DNA of 64,000 nt from an uncultured Lachnospiraceae bacterium (lineage in GTDB: Bacteria > Bacillota > Clostridia > Lachnospirales > Lachnospiraceae), in contig CANQSB010000001.1 in assembly GCA_947626435.1 (NCBI GenBank), forward strand, positions 124,001 through 188,000, given 5' to 3'. Below are positions 34,745 through 43,330 of this stretch, one piece after another (position 1 is the first letter of the stretch; each line of letters begins with the position of its first letter). The translations under genes and the position numbers were made by a program. The notes beneath the pieces were generated by a model. It made no database searches. It saw only the letters and a list, made by a program, of their open reading frames with translations, and was not told the origin of the DNA.

Positions 34745-35863
34745 TTATGGACTTATAATATGGTGTTGTCCTACCAGTATATTTGATATAAGCCGGGAAG
34801 GTCTTTCGTTTGCAGTACCCCCCCTCCCTATTTTGCCACTTTTATATTCATTTACAAATTTTCTAATATCACTTGCATCTCCATTAAAAAGCCGTGCATT
34901 TTTTCCAAGTCCTTCCTTGCGTTCAGTAGTCTTACGCATAATTAGACATGGCTTATTCATATAAAATAATTCCTCCTGATTACTGCCTCCGTCAGTAATT
35001 ACAAATCGAGCATTTCGCAACAGTTTCATAAAATCAAAGTAATCCACCCTTGGCTGCAAGATAATATTGTCTTCTTTATCCAACATATCCATTATGCCAA
35101 ATTTTTGTAACGCATTTTTTGTAATTTCATGAAGAATAAACACACATTTATACTGCTTAGATGTATTTATTATTTCAGCGACCACATCACACACAAATCT
35201 CTTATTTGCCAAATTTTCCTGCCTATGCATTACAAATACAAAATAATCATCATTAAAAATTTCCGCAATATCGCCGTCAACAGGGATATTTTCTGAAAAT
35301 CTAAGGCTATCTATCAATGTGTTTTGTTTTGTGTCTATAACTTGTCCCTTGACATTTTTTAAGTTCCGTGCAGGTTCATCACCTGGTGCAAAATGAATTT
35401 CTGACATTCTGCTGGAAATTAGCCTGTCTATTTCCTCCGGAAACGGATTAAATAGATTATGGGATCTGAGTCCCGCTTCTACATGACATACCCTCATCCC
35501 GAGCTTTTTGCCAACCATTGCCCCCATCATTGTTGATACAGTATCTCCATGAATAACCATATACGCGCCTTGAAGCTCTTTTCGCCCAAACTCGTCCCCT
35601 ATTACTTTTGCGGCCAGTTTCTTTGTTTTTATAAACCACTTCATAAGACCAATCGCGTTTTTGGTTATGCTTTCTTCTTTTGACAGCTCTACAAATTTAC
35701 CATTTAACTTTATAAATTTCATAATGCGGCTTTTTGTAATATCATTTTGCCCTGATGCTATTATGTTACACACTGCGCCATTATTCTGGCATTCTATTAT
35801 CACTGGAAATACTTTTATAAACTCCGCTTCAGTGCCAATAAAAAAATATATGCTCTTTCCCAT
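34745..35863 (-). CDS. UDP-N-acetylglucosamine 2-epimerase family protein (372 aa)
   Basis: A WecB-fold enzyme (GT-B-like) that makes UDP-ManNAc from UDP-GlcNAc in family members. Visible motifs: MVIHGDTVSTMMGAM, CHVEAGLRSHN, FPEEIDRLISS, FVMHRQEN and VITDGGSNQEEL (usually DSGGIQEE, so slightly divergent). The ATG at 35863 with AAGG upstream is preferred over a frame extension to 35899. The C-terminus departs from the family just after a seven-G run (34818-34824): GRGG-TANERPSRL and then a stop. One extra G would give a tail about 40 residues longer that ends at 34662. It may supply ManNAc for the GT26 at 12136 (inference). Confidence 0.88.
   Translation of the reverse strand: MGKSIYFFIGTEAEFIKVFPVIIECQNNGAVCNIIASGQNDITKSRIMKFIKLNGKFVELSKEESITKNAIGLMKWFIKTKKLAAKVIGDEFGRKELQGAYMVIHGDTVSTMMGAMVGKKLGMRVCHVEAGLRSHNLFNPFPEEIDRLISSRMSEIHFAPGDEPARNLKNVKGQVIDTKQNTLIDSLRFSENIPVDGDIAEIFNDDYFVFVMHRQENLANKRFVCDVVAEIINTSKQYKCVFILHEITKNALQKFGIMDMLDKEDNIILQPRVDYFDFMKLLRNARFVITDGGSNQEELFYMNKPCLIMRKTTERKEGLGKNARLFNGDASDIRKFVNEYKSGKIGRGGTANERPSRLISNILVGQHHIISP
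34818..34824 (-). repeat. Homopolymer tract, 7 G, near the 3' end of the epimerase gene
   Basis: Seven C on the plus strand. The three possible frames after it give different C-termini: the present one ends at 34745, one G fewer ends sooner, and one G more extends to 34662. Shorter than the other tracts, so the slippage rate would be lower. Confidence 0.8.
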
Positions 35864-36027
35864 AGCTCGCCCTTCTTTAATTCCAAAGTAACTCCCCACC
35901 AGTCAATATATTGGGGAAACATTCCATTAAGCATCTTAAATACTACTGCCAGCATAGGCATGGAATCTGTAAAAACCACTGAGTGTTTCAAGAGAATACC
36001 ATTCTACAATTCCACCACGAAAATGCA
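35864..36027 (-). other. Intergenic stretch with possible decayed coding sequence
   Basis: Directly after the acyltransferase stop there is a short frame, ATG-initiated in a TAATG arrangement, reading MHFRGGIVEWYSLETLSG. A second frame then reads VVFTDSMPMLAVVF and later DWWGVTLELKKGE into the epimerase start. Joined by a frame change they look like the end of a lost gene. The family is not recognised, and this could be chance. Confidence 0.3.
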
Positions 36028-37113
36028 TTAATAATTTTTCTTGTAAAAGTAAAAATTCTCTATTGATTCACACAAAATCTTGTATGCCTTGGTCTTATAC
36101 ACAAATTTATTAAAAACATACCGCCTGACATTCTCAATTATTATAGAGAAAAGAAATATCATAAAAATTACATACGCAATATATACAATCCCCCATAAAC
36201 CAAAAATATTGTCATTCACCGAAAATATGCCATTCCACAGTGTCGGATAAAAACAAGACACTTGATGCAATACATACACGGCAAATGTGCTCTCACCGAT
36301 AACATTAACAGCCTTTATCCGCCCAATGTCCATATTTTTAAAGGCATAAAACAAAAAGGCAGATATCATGAACGAGAAAAAATTCTCATAATGATTAAGA
36401 TAATATATAGCCACTCCGTCCATTCCGCAATTATTCAAAAGTATATATAAAGCTACACATATGTTATATGCTGCAATCATTCCAATAATACACACTCGTT
36501 TATTCCCCATCCATATACATGGGTGTCTTTTAAAATATGCCACAAACAAATACAGCCAAAGAAACCACACCAGTTCACTAAATGCCGGTGTTGTATGTTC
36601 TATCGGAAATAATGTGGCACAGCCTATAATCAATATACCAAAAATAACTAAAAGCTTTCTGCATACAGCTTCCTCTTTTACAAGAAGCATATTTAAAAAC
36701 GGTGTAAGCATAAGCATACACATATACTCCGCCGCAAACCATACAGGCCTTCCCATAATTGGTAAAAATGCCTGAACAAGAGTAACAATAGTTGCCTCAT
36801 GCACTCCAAAAATAAAACATATGCAGGTAATGCCTGCAGCATACAGAAAAACCTGCAACCATAGGTTAACTATTCTCTCCGCCTTAAAATTTGTATCACA
36901 CAGAAACCATGCACCAATCATAACAAAACAATTACATACAAGCCTTCCTCCATATCCCAGAAAAACAAACAAAAAATACAGTGCGCCATTCTCTGGTCTA
37001 AGCTCTCGCGCATCAGTCTGTGTATATATGTGGAATATTACTATCGAAAGCATGCATATAATTCTTAACAGTTCAAAATTTGACTGCCGAACTGTTTTTT
37101 CATTTTCTTTCAT
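36028..37113 (-). CDS. Acyltransferase family 3 membrane protein (O-acetyltransferase type, 361 aa)
   Basis: About ten membrane segments. QSNFELLRIICMLSIVIFH at the N-terminus, including the catalytic-type His, is the hallmark of acyltransferase_3 (OafA/WecH/NodX-like) proteins that put acetyl or succinyl groups on surface glycans. The ATG at 37113 fits the family, where NFELLRI lies 10-15 residues from the start. Its ribosome site position is occupied by a run of 14 G (37120-37133), 6 bases away. An in-frame ATG at 37149 upstream of the run would read through the tract as Trp-Gly-Gly-Gly-Gly, but it lacks a ribosome site. Either way, tract length should control expression (inference). Confidence 0.9.
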   Translation of the reverse strand: MKENEKTVRQSNFELLRIICMLSIVIFHIYTQTDARELRPENGALYFLFVFLGYGGRLVCNCFVMIGAWFLCDTNFKAERIVNLWLQVFLYAAGITCICFIFGVHEATIVTLVQAFLPIMGRPVWFAAEYMCMLMLTPFLNMLLVKEEAVCRKLLVIFGILIIGCATLFPIEHTTPAFSELVWFLWLYLFVAYFKRHPCIWMGNKRVCIIGMIAAYNICVALYILLNNCGMDGVAIYYLNHYENFFSFMISAFLFYAFKNMDIGRIKAVNVIGESTFAVYVLHQVSCFYPTLWNGIFSVNDNIFGLWGIVYIAYVIFMIFLFSIIIENVRRYVFNKFVYKTKAYKILCESIENFYFYKKNY

Positions 37114-37119
37114 CAATTG

Positions 37120-37133
37120 CCCCCCCCCCCCCC
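37120..37133 (-). repeat. Homopolymer tract, 14 G, at the acyltransferase ribosome-binding position
   Basis: The longest tract in the window: 14 C on the plus strand. On the mRNA the G-run ends 6 bases before the ATG at 37113 and can pair with the CCUCC of 16S rRNA through G-C and G-U pairs. It would also be read in frame from an upstream ATG at 37149. Confidence 0.95.
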
Positions 37134-37178
37134 AATAAAACTTTTTCATAAAATAACATTAATCTTGAGCTAAAACAA

Positions 37179-37412
37179 CGCCCCTACACAACCGCTTCCA
37201 CAATCAACTTTCCGTCAGCCAGTATTTCTTTCATGCCAACCTCTTTTTTCTTGTTAATAATGTTCTTAGTCTGCGGTCTTCTGACAGCACTTATGACACC
37301 TGCCTTTGACCAGATTTTGTCCTGACCGTCAAATTCTTCATCTACAGGCAGGTCTTCCCCCCGCCAAAATCACGGAATGAAATTATGACACAATCCCTCA
37401 GTATTAAAATAC
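37179..37412 (-). pseudogene. Internally deleted remnant of the 39386-41026 ATPase type
   Basis: Four blocks match the intact gene in order. 37179-37255 matches its C-terminus (near 39386-39465). About 37305-37356 matches near 40125-40175. 37358-37382 matches near 40424-40450. 37391-37410 matches near 40950-40975. Everything between has been lost. It lies just downstream of AAA copy 2, mirroring the remnant at 24140-24234. The remaining parts of the 37134-37481 gap hold no other recognisable feature. Confidence 0.82.
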
Positions 37413-37481
37413 TTTTTACCTGCATAAAAATCCATAAATATTACAATCCCAAGCCTAAGAGAATACTGTGTTGTTATGCAC

Positions 37482-39224
37482 TTATCCTATCAGGCACTCC
37501 TTCCCCTTAAACGCAAAGCCATACTTATATATCCGTCCGGAGGTTATTCCCTTCGCCTCAAGGGCTGCGCCGTAGCGCTTTTCCTCTATCTGCGCAAGCG
37601 CACTCTGCACTGTGTCGGCAAGCGTCTTTTCATCGTCCGGATCGTATACTTTAAATTCTATGATTACCGCATTATCCTTTTCCTTTAGCGGTTCAAGCAT
37701 CACGTCATAGCGCCCGAATCCGCTTTCACGATTGGAGGTAATGGCATAGCGTCCGGAAAGGTCTACTATAAGCCCCAGCACAAAGCCATGATAGAAGCGT
37801 TCAGGCTCAGAGTATTCGGACGGCTTGCTGCCACTGTCAAAGCTGCTGAATGTATTTAGCGCCACCTGATTCATATAACGGTTCATTGCCTTTTTGTCAT
37901 CCGCAAGCAGCGCCTTGATAAATGCGTTATAGTATTTTTCCGCGTTGCCGCCAAACCATCCTGCTATCATCCTGCGGAACATTTTTTTCACTTCAAAATT
38001 GGTGAGCGCAAGCGTGTACCAGACATCGCCATCCTCGTCCGACTCTTCATCGTCGCAGGCTTCATCCGTGTATATGTTCCTTGTCCCCAGCACCTTCAAA
38101 TATCCTGTCGCCAGCAGCAGGCTCCACACCGCATCGGCATTTCCCTCCAGTTGGCTGAAAATAATCTGCTCGTCTATCTTGGCTTCAAAGCTTCTGCCTG
38201 CAAGAAGTTCCTCCGTCGTCTGCTTAATGTCCACATCGCCCCTCTGTATCAGGGAGTTTACAAGATCATTCCCGCTCGTGTTTGTCCAGTAGGCTTCATA
38301 TTTTGCGTTGTTCCCTATAAATGATATGATTGACCAGGGATTATAAATATCACTGTGGCTGCCAAAGGTAAAGCCGTCATACCACCGCTTGACTTTTTGC
38401 TTCTCATCCCCCAAACCAGCTTCATCAAGAGCATCAAAGACTTCCCTCTCCGAAAATCCAAAACATTCCGCATATTTATCCGAAGTCGTAGTTACTACCT
38501 TTAGATTGTTTAAGCCTGAAAAAATGCTCTCCTTTGAAATCCTCGTAATCCCAGTTACAATGCTCCTGTAGACATGCTCGTTTGTCTTGAATGTCGCTTC
38601 AAAAAGGTTTCTAAAAAAGCTGACAGCCTCGCTCCAGGTTCCTTCAAGCCACGACTCTTGCATTGGTGTGTCATATTCATCAAGCAGGATTATTGCTTTT
38701 TTCCCGTAGTATTTTTCCATGTATTCGCTCAGGCGGTTGAGTGCCATAATTGCTGTGTCGTCAGACATCGTATCCTTCACCGAATTATAGTACTCACGCT
38801 CATTTTCATTAAATACGCTATCCTGCATCATATCCCTGTGCTTGTTGTACACATTACAAATTGCCTGCTTTACAGCCGTCTTCATCGCATCTATATTCCC
38901 TGTCTTGACTGTGGCAAAGCTAAGGAATACCACCGGAAATGTTCCCTGCAGCTTCCTGTATTTGTACTCGCCATCCGCAGCCTTTGCCTCCCACACACTC
39001 TTGCCTTCAAACAGTTCTCCCCTGCCTGCGTATCTGATTGAAAAGAAACATTCAACCGTGCTCATGTTGAGGGTCTTGCCGAACCTGCGCGGTCTGGTGA
39101 TAAGAGTAACCTTGTCCTTGCACTCCCACCATTCACTGATGAAGTTTGTCTTGTCGATATAGAGAATACCTTCAGTGATAATCTCCTCATAATTCTGATA
39201 GCCTAATGCTGCTATACCTGCCAT
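37482..39224 (-). CDS. AAA-ATPase_like / PD-(D/E)XK nuclease-like protein, copy 2 (580 aa)
   Basis: Nearly colinear with copy 1 at 24256-25980. It has the same GYQNYEEIITE start, RPRRFGKTLNMS Walker A, KKAIILLDEYDTP Walker B, and GFGRYDVMLEPL with NAVIIEFKVYD at the nuclease-like end. By eye, most residues are identical. Copy 2 carries a short acidic insertion (ACDDEESDEDGD) where copy 1 has DDADDEEGD. The ATG at 39224 has GGGAGGATT upstream, the same leader as copy 1; an open frame to 39317 is not used. It is one end of a pair of direct repeats that encloses the AT-rich glycan segment. Function unknown; defence or element-maintenance is a guess. Confidence 0.9.
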   Translation of the reverse strand: MAGIAALGYQNYEEIITEGILYIDKTNFISEWWECKDKVTLITRPRRFGKTLNMSTVECFFSIRYAGRGELFEGKSVWEAKAADGEYKYRKLQGTFPVVFLSFATVKTGNIDAMKTAVKQAICNVYNKHRDMMQDSVFNENEREYYNSVKDTMSDDTAIMALNRLSEYMEKYYGKKAIILLDEYDTPMQESWLEGTWSEAVSFFRNLFEATFKTNEHVYRSIVTGITRISKESIFSGLNNLKVVTTTSDKYAECFGFSEREVFDALDEAGLGDEKQKVKRWYDGFTFGSHSDIYNPWSIISFIGNNAKYEAYWTNTSGNDLVNSLIQRGDVDIKQTTEELLAGRSFEAKIDEQIIFSQLEGNADAVWSLLLATGYLKVLGTRNIYTDEACDDEESDEDGDVWYTLALTNFEVKKMFRRMIAGWFGGNAEKYYNAFIKALLADDKKAMNRYMNQVALNTFSSFDSGSKPSEYSEPERFYHGFVLGLIVDLSGRYAITSNRESGFGRYDVMLEPLKEKDNAVIIEFKVYDPDDEKTLADTVQSALAQIEEKRYGAALEAKGITSGRIYKYGFAFKGKECLIG

Positions 39225-39385
39225 AGTCAATCCTCCCTGCTTTGCGTATAAAATACCTTCCCTGTTTGCATGGTATGTACTACTTTCGCAAGAACATATG
39301 ATTTTTATTCCTGCCATATATAATAACTGTTTTATCAGAAAGCAGTCCTTCTTTCCTTTGCAGTGACAATCAGAGAACTGCCCCC

Positions 39386-41026
39386 CTACACAACCGCTTC
39401 CACAATCAACCTTCCGTCAGCCTGTATTTCCTTCACGCCAACCTCTTTTTTCTTGTTGAAATTAAAACTGAGCAAATATCCTTTATCCTGATGATAATAG
39501 TCAAGATATTCTGAAAGCTGTTTTTCGCCTCTTTCATTATATTCATTGCCATGCCATATCTTGAGCTCTATGATAAACTGTTCACCGTGATAATCAACGA
39601 CAATATCCGTGCGCTTATCATCCCTTGTCCGTGCCTCAATATAGTAATTGCCTGCTCCGTTGATAATGGGGCGCAGATACATCAAAAACAGCTTTCGTCC
39701 ATTATCCTCAATAAAACTGTCAGTATTTTTGCCGTAGATATCACCAAAGGCTGTCACAAATTTGCGCATCACAGCATCCATGTCAAGCCTGCCGTCATTA
39801 ATAAAGCTGCTCTTATTGCGCTTTGCCTCCTGGATTATTGCATTAGAAAGTTCCTCCTCCGAATAAAAATAATCGTATAAACATGTCTCAAAAATGCGGT
39901 TTGCAACCCTCACTTTGCCATCTATTTCAACAGCATAACCAAACATACATGCCAAATCAATTTCCCTTGTATTAGGGTTATATGAAAATTCGCTCCCCTT
40001 AAATAATATTGCATGGAACATTTTCTTCATCTCTGGGAACGAATCAAGATGCCGAACCATACTCTCAAACAGCATAATATTTTTAGTTAGAAGCCTTTTG
40101 ACAGTCCATTCGACTCCCTCTGCCGACCAGATTTTGTCCTGACCGTCAAATTCTTCATCTGCAGACAGGTCTTCGTCGATATATTTGCATATTGCCGACA
40201 CCAGCACCGGATAGCCTGATGTGTATGCATATATCTCCTCCGCCACAGTCTGTATATCCATTCCTGTGTGATAGTCAGCTTCATATTCTTTCAACATTCC
40301 TGCAATCTGGCTTACAGAAAAGCTCATGCTTATCTTAAAATCAGCCGCTATATTCCATGGACTGTTATACTGGTGTTCCGATTCGGGGCGCAGCTTTAAT
40401 TTCAGGTTTTTGATATTATATACCCCCGCTAAAATCACGGAATGAAAAATCGGCGCCTTATCGCGCTTCAAATAACGGGCCCGAAGCTGTGCCAGAAAAT
40501 CAACAAAAACCTGATTATTTGAAGCGCTGTCAACTTCATCAATCATCAAAACTATCGGATGCAGGCTGCGGCCGCATATAGTGCTGATACATTCAAACAG
40601 CTCCTCCAGCCCGCCATCAGGATTATTGTCTTTAAAATCCGCCAGAGGCTTCTGCAACTGCCCTTTGTCTTCCGCCTCTGTATAGCTAAACGCCTCGCAC
40701 AGTTTCCTTGCCAGCGCACGCGAAAACACTGTGCTGTTTGCAAATTTTTCTGTTTCCAGCTCCTGAAAATCCAGTGACAGCACTGTATAATCGTCCTTCA
40801 AATACTGCTCCAATGCCCTCAGCGTAGTCGTCTTTCCATACTGACGGCCTCTGTTTATGACAAAATACTTTTTCCTGTCCACAAGTGTCTTTTTGATCTG
40901 CTCCAGCCTGTCATCGAGCCGTACCATATAATGCTCTTCCGGCCTGCACAAGCCCTCAGTATTAAAATAACGAGTCACTGCAACCACCGCCTTAAACATA
41001 ATTTTTTGACTCTCTATTAATCCCAT
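39386..41026 (-). CDS. AAA-like ATPase with C-terminal PD-(D/E)XK-type domain (546 aa)
   Basis: A second ATPase type, distinct from the two copies nearby. NRGRQYGKTTTLRALEQ is Walker A near residue 60, and PIVLMIDEVDSASNN is Walker B near 155. A winged-helix-like middle follows, then a C-terminal nuclease-like domain with RTDIVVDYHGEQFIIELKIW (D...ExK) near 490-510. The family (AAA-like, PF14516/PF13191-type) is common in gut Clostridia; its role is not established. The ATG at 41026 has AAGGAG very close by. The ATG at 40999 (MFKAVVAV) is an alternative. Two decayed relatives lie at 24140 and 37179, so this module has been copied and lost repeatedly. Confidence 0.87.
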   Translation of the reverse strand: MGLIESQKIMFKAVVAVTRYFNTEGLCRPEEHYMVRLDDRLEQIKKTLVDRKKYFVINRGRQYGKTTTLRALEQYLKDDYTVLSLDFQELETEKFANSTVFSRALARKLCEAFSYTEAEDKGQLQKPLADFKDNNPDGGLEELFECISTICGRSLHPIVLMIDEVDSASNNQVFVDFLAQLRARYLKRDKAPIFHSVILAGVYNIKNLKLKLRPESEHQYNSPWNIAADFKISMSFSVSQIAGMLKEYEADYHTGMDIQTVAEEIYAYTSGYPVLVSAICKYIDEDLSADEEFDGQDKIWSAEGVEWTVKRLLTKNIMLFESMVRHLDSFPEMKKMFHAILFKGSEFSYNPNTREIDLACMFGYAVEIDGKVRVANRIFETCLYDYFYSEEELSNAIIQEAKRNKSSFINDGRLDMDAVMRKFVTAFGDIYGKNTDSFIEDNGRKLFLMYLRPIINGAGNYYIEARTRDDKRTDIVVDYHGEQFIIELKIWHGNEYNERGEKQLSEYLDYYHQDKGYLLSFNFNKKKEVGVKEIQADGRLIVEAVV

Positions 41027-41050
41027 AACTCCTTCATATTCAGTTCCTTT

Positions 41051-43192
41051 TCATTGCTCATCCCCAAATAAAACTGCATCCTCATAATACACCTTGTCAA
41101 CAGATGCATTTTTTCCCATTATGTTATATTTTATCGTCTGTGCTGTATTAATGTCAATCTGATACTTATTCTTTATCCTGCCGTCCGTAAGACGATTCAC
41201 AGAAATATTATCGCCTTCAAATGCTGCCTGAGCATCATGCAGACCATTTCCAGCAAAGGTCACAACATAACTGCCCGGTTTTAAAAATATCTCATTAGAA
41301 TCCAGCTCAATCGCAGCCCGAACACGCCTTAACACAATCTTATGAATCGTTGTCAGTTCGTCCGCTTTCCTCGCAACATTAAATGCAACTGTCGTATTCT
41401 GCGTACATACCAAATCCACACATATCTTACTATCACTTATCTTTTGCACTGACACACTGCCAACATCTTCATTATCCTCGATTGATAGTTCAAAGTTTTC
41501 ACTATTCATAACATCCATTACAATGCGGTTCGTGCCAACAGGAAATTCAAATTGATACTGTATGGCATCCGTCAGCTCATAGTCAGTGCCTGCAGCTTCC
41601 ATAATCAATCTGTCATCCCAGCGTATGTCATAATCATATAGATAATATATCGCATCCCCTATCACTATTTTATCAATATAACCGCCTCTCAGCAATTCAA
41701 TATTTTCCTCCTCCATTGTCATTGAATTATCAGAAATTATTATATTAAAATAATTGCTTCCATCTTCATATTCGCACATTCCAGACGTTGCCCTTAAATA
41801 CAAGTCATCATTAACCTCATCTACCCATCCGCCGCATACGGTATATTCACCATTTGACATTGCCGTAATTGGACTTGACTTCCAGAAGCTTGCCAAACCA
41901 TATCTGTACTCATCACCATGACTTTTAAGGAAATCCAACTGTGGCTGGCAAGCTTCTGATACAAGTGCTTCTCTTCCCTTATAAATTGGCTGAGAATACC
42001 CCACCACCAACAATATCAATATCATTCCTATTGCAAAACCAGATGTTATGTTTGAATTTTTAATTGTCATATAAAATGAACTATACCTCTCGTCTACCCA
42101 TCTGATAAATATTATAATCAGCAAATACCATGCAAGCCCAGCATATCTATTAATTGGTTGCTCATACACAGAATAAGCTTTTGCAATTCCATTTAGTATG
42201 TTAACTCCGACCAGCGATATCACTGCAAATACAGAAAGAGCATCAACTATATGCAAGTTTTCTATCCCCTTTTTCAAAATATCTCTGCAACGGGATACAA
42301 ACGCCGCAAGCATAATGCCTACAATGACCAGCCGGATTATCCAATAAAACGACAAAAACTGTACTAACCCTCCTTCGGCGCATATATTATACTGATTCAT
42401 CAACGCAGCAAAAAAAGACGGAATATTTTTTTCAAATAAAGTCTGTATATCCGTCCAAAACATATAGCCCTCTCCGCCATATCCCCCCCACGAGCCAACT
42501 ATATCAAATGAAAATGCATCAGACATAATCCTAATGCAAGCCACCAAAAATGCGATTACACCTACACTAGATAACAAATACTTATGCCTTTCTTTTTTCT
42601 GCAGACACCATATTACCGCATACAATCCAATGGGAGCTGCAATCTCCATAATCAGCAGGGCTTTATCGGCCGCAAACATAAAAGTATACAATACATATAT
42701 AACTGCAGCAACAAGAGCCCCTTTGTTCCGCATTGAAAAAAACTCATCAGCAGCCCACAGTAATAATAAGGCTGCAAATATTGTCGGCAAATGATACCTA
42801 TTCACACCAGCTGACGGTATCATAATAAATGCAGCCAAAAAAATAAGCCATCTATTTTTACCATGTCCATATAGGCATCCTTTTAAGGATATCTTTAAAG
42901 TTAGGAAGGAACACAAAAAAATCCATATACTGTAACACCATGCAATCATGGAAGCTCCAGTATTCCCAATACCAAGTCTATATAATATAACTGCAATTAA
43001 AAACCATGGATTTAGATACTCTTTTAATGAATGATGTACACCTCCCAAGTCAAACTGTTCCCTTAGCCATACATATGTTCCCGTGTCATCTGTATTGACT
43101 CCGCAAACCACATAAAAATTAGCAGCCAAAAACAATGACACTGCCAACAATATTACATTAAAGCCTATTACATTCCTCTCTTCTTTTTTCAA
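41051..43192 (-). CDS. Large polytopic membrane protein with C-terminal outside domain, GT-C-like (713 aa)
   Basis: About ten to eleven membrane segments fill the first 420 residues, followed by about 280 residues of mainly beta character, probably outside the cell. The first outside loop (GVNTDDTGTYVWLREQF, then HSLKEYLNPW) has an Asp-Asp pair in the place of the catalytic Asp of GT-C enzymes. No defined family could be named. The start is a TTG at 43192 with AAGGAG 9 bases away. A run of seven G (42483-42489) codes SWGGYGG in the membrane part. It may add sugars or other groups to the glycan outside the cell (inference). Confidence 0.75.
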   Translation of the reverse strand: MKKEERNVIGFNVILLAVSLFLAANFYVVCGVNTDDTGTYVWLREQFDLGGVHHSLKEYLNPWFLIAVILYRLGIGNTGASMIAWCYSIWIFLCSFLTLKISLKGCLYGHGKNRWLIFLAAFIMIPSAGVNRYHLPTIFAALLLLWAADEFFSMRNKGALVAAVIYVLYTFMFAADKALLIMEIAAPIGLYAVIWCLQKKERHKYLLSSVGVIAFLVACIRIMSDAFSFDIVGSWGGYGGEGYMFWTDIQTLFEKNIPSFFAALMNQYNICAEGGLVQFLSFYWIIRLVIVGIMLAAFVSRCRDILKKGIENLHIVDALSVFAVISLVGVNILNGIAKAYSVYEQPINRYAGLAWYLLIIIFIRWVDERYSSFYMTIKNSNITSGFAIGMILILLVVGYSQPIYKGREALVSEACQPQLDFLKSHGDEYRYGLASFWKSSPITAMSNGEYTVCGGWVDEVNDDLYLRATSGMCEYEDGSNYFNIIISDNSMTMEEENIELLRGGYIDKIVIGDAIYYLYDYDIRWDDRLIMEAAGTDYELTDAIQYQFEFPVGTNRIVMDVMNSENFELSIEDNEDVGSVSVQKISDSKICVDLVCTQNTTVAFNVARKADELTTIHKIVLRRVRAAIELDSNEIFLKPGSYVVTFAGNGLHDAQAAFEGDNISVNRLTDGRIKNKYQIDINTAQTIKYNIMGKNASVDKVYYEDAVLFGDEQ
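42483..42489 (-). repeat. Homopolymer tract, 7 G on the coding strand
   Basis: Seven C on the plus strand, coding Trp-Gly-Gly in the large membrane protein at 41051-43192. The frame is intact. At this length it may only be weakly mutable. Confidence 0.7.
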
Positions 43193-43330
43193 AATATTTT
43201 TCTCCTTATACCCTAATCACAGTCCTACATTTCGGATTATTTGTTATACGCTATATTGACAATTTCTTTCACTTACTCACTCTTTTGTCTGCTTCAAGAA
43301 CAATGTCAATAATTTGATTTCAATATGATA

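Noticed and set aside
29307-37133. Poly-C runs as simple sequencing or assembly errors
   Set aside because: The long runs inside genes leave the frame intact at the assembled length, which random errors would not do each time. Exact lengths may still be uncertain by one.
39381-39386. Short C runs of 5-6 (for example 18871-18876, 37357-37362, 39381-39386, 40425-40429)
   Set aside because: Too short for frequent slippage and not distinguishable from chance; two lie in remnants or at gene ends.
24256-41026. Insertion sequence or prophage
   Set aside because: No transposase, integrase or phage structural gene is seen, and no terminal inverted repeats frame the ATPase genes.
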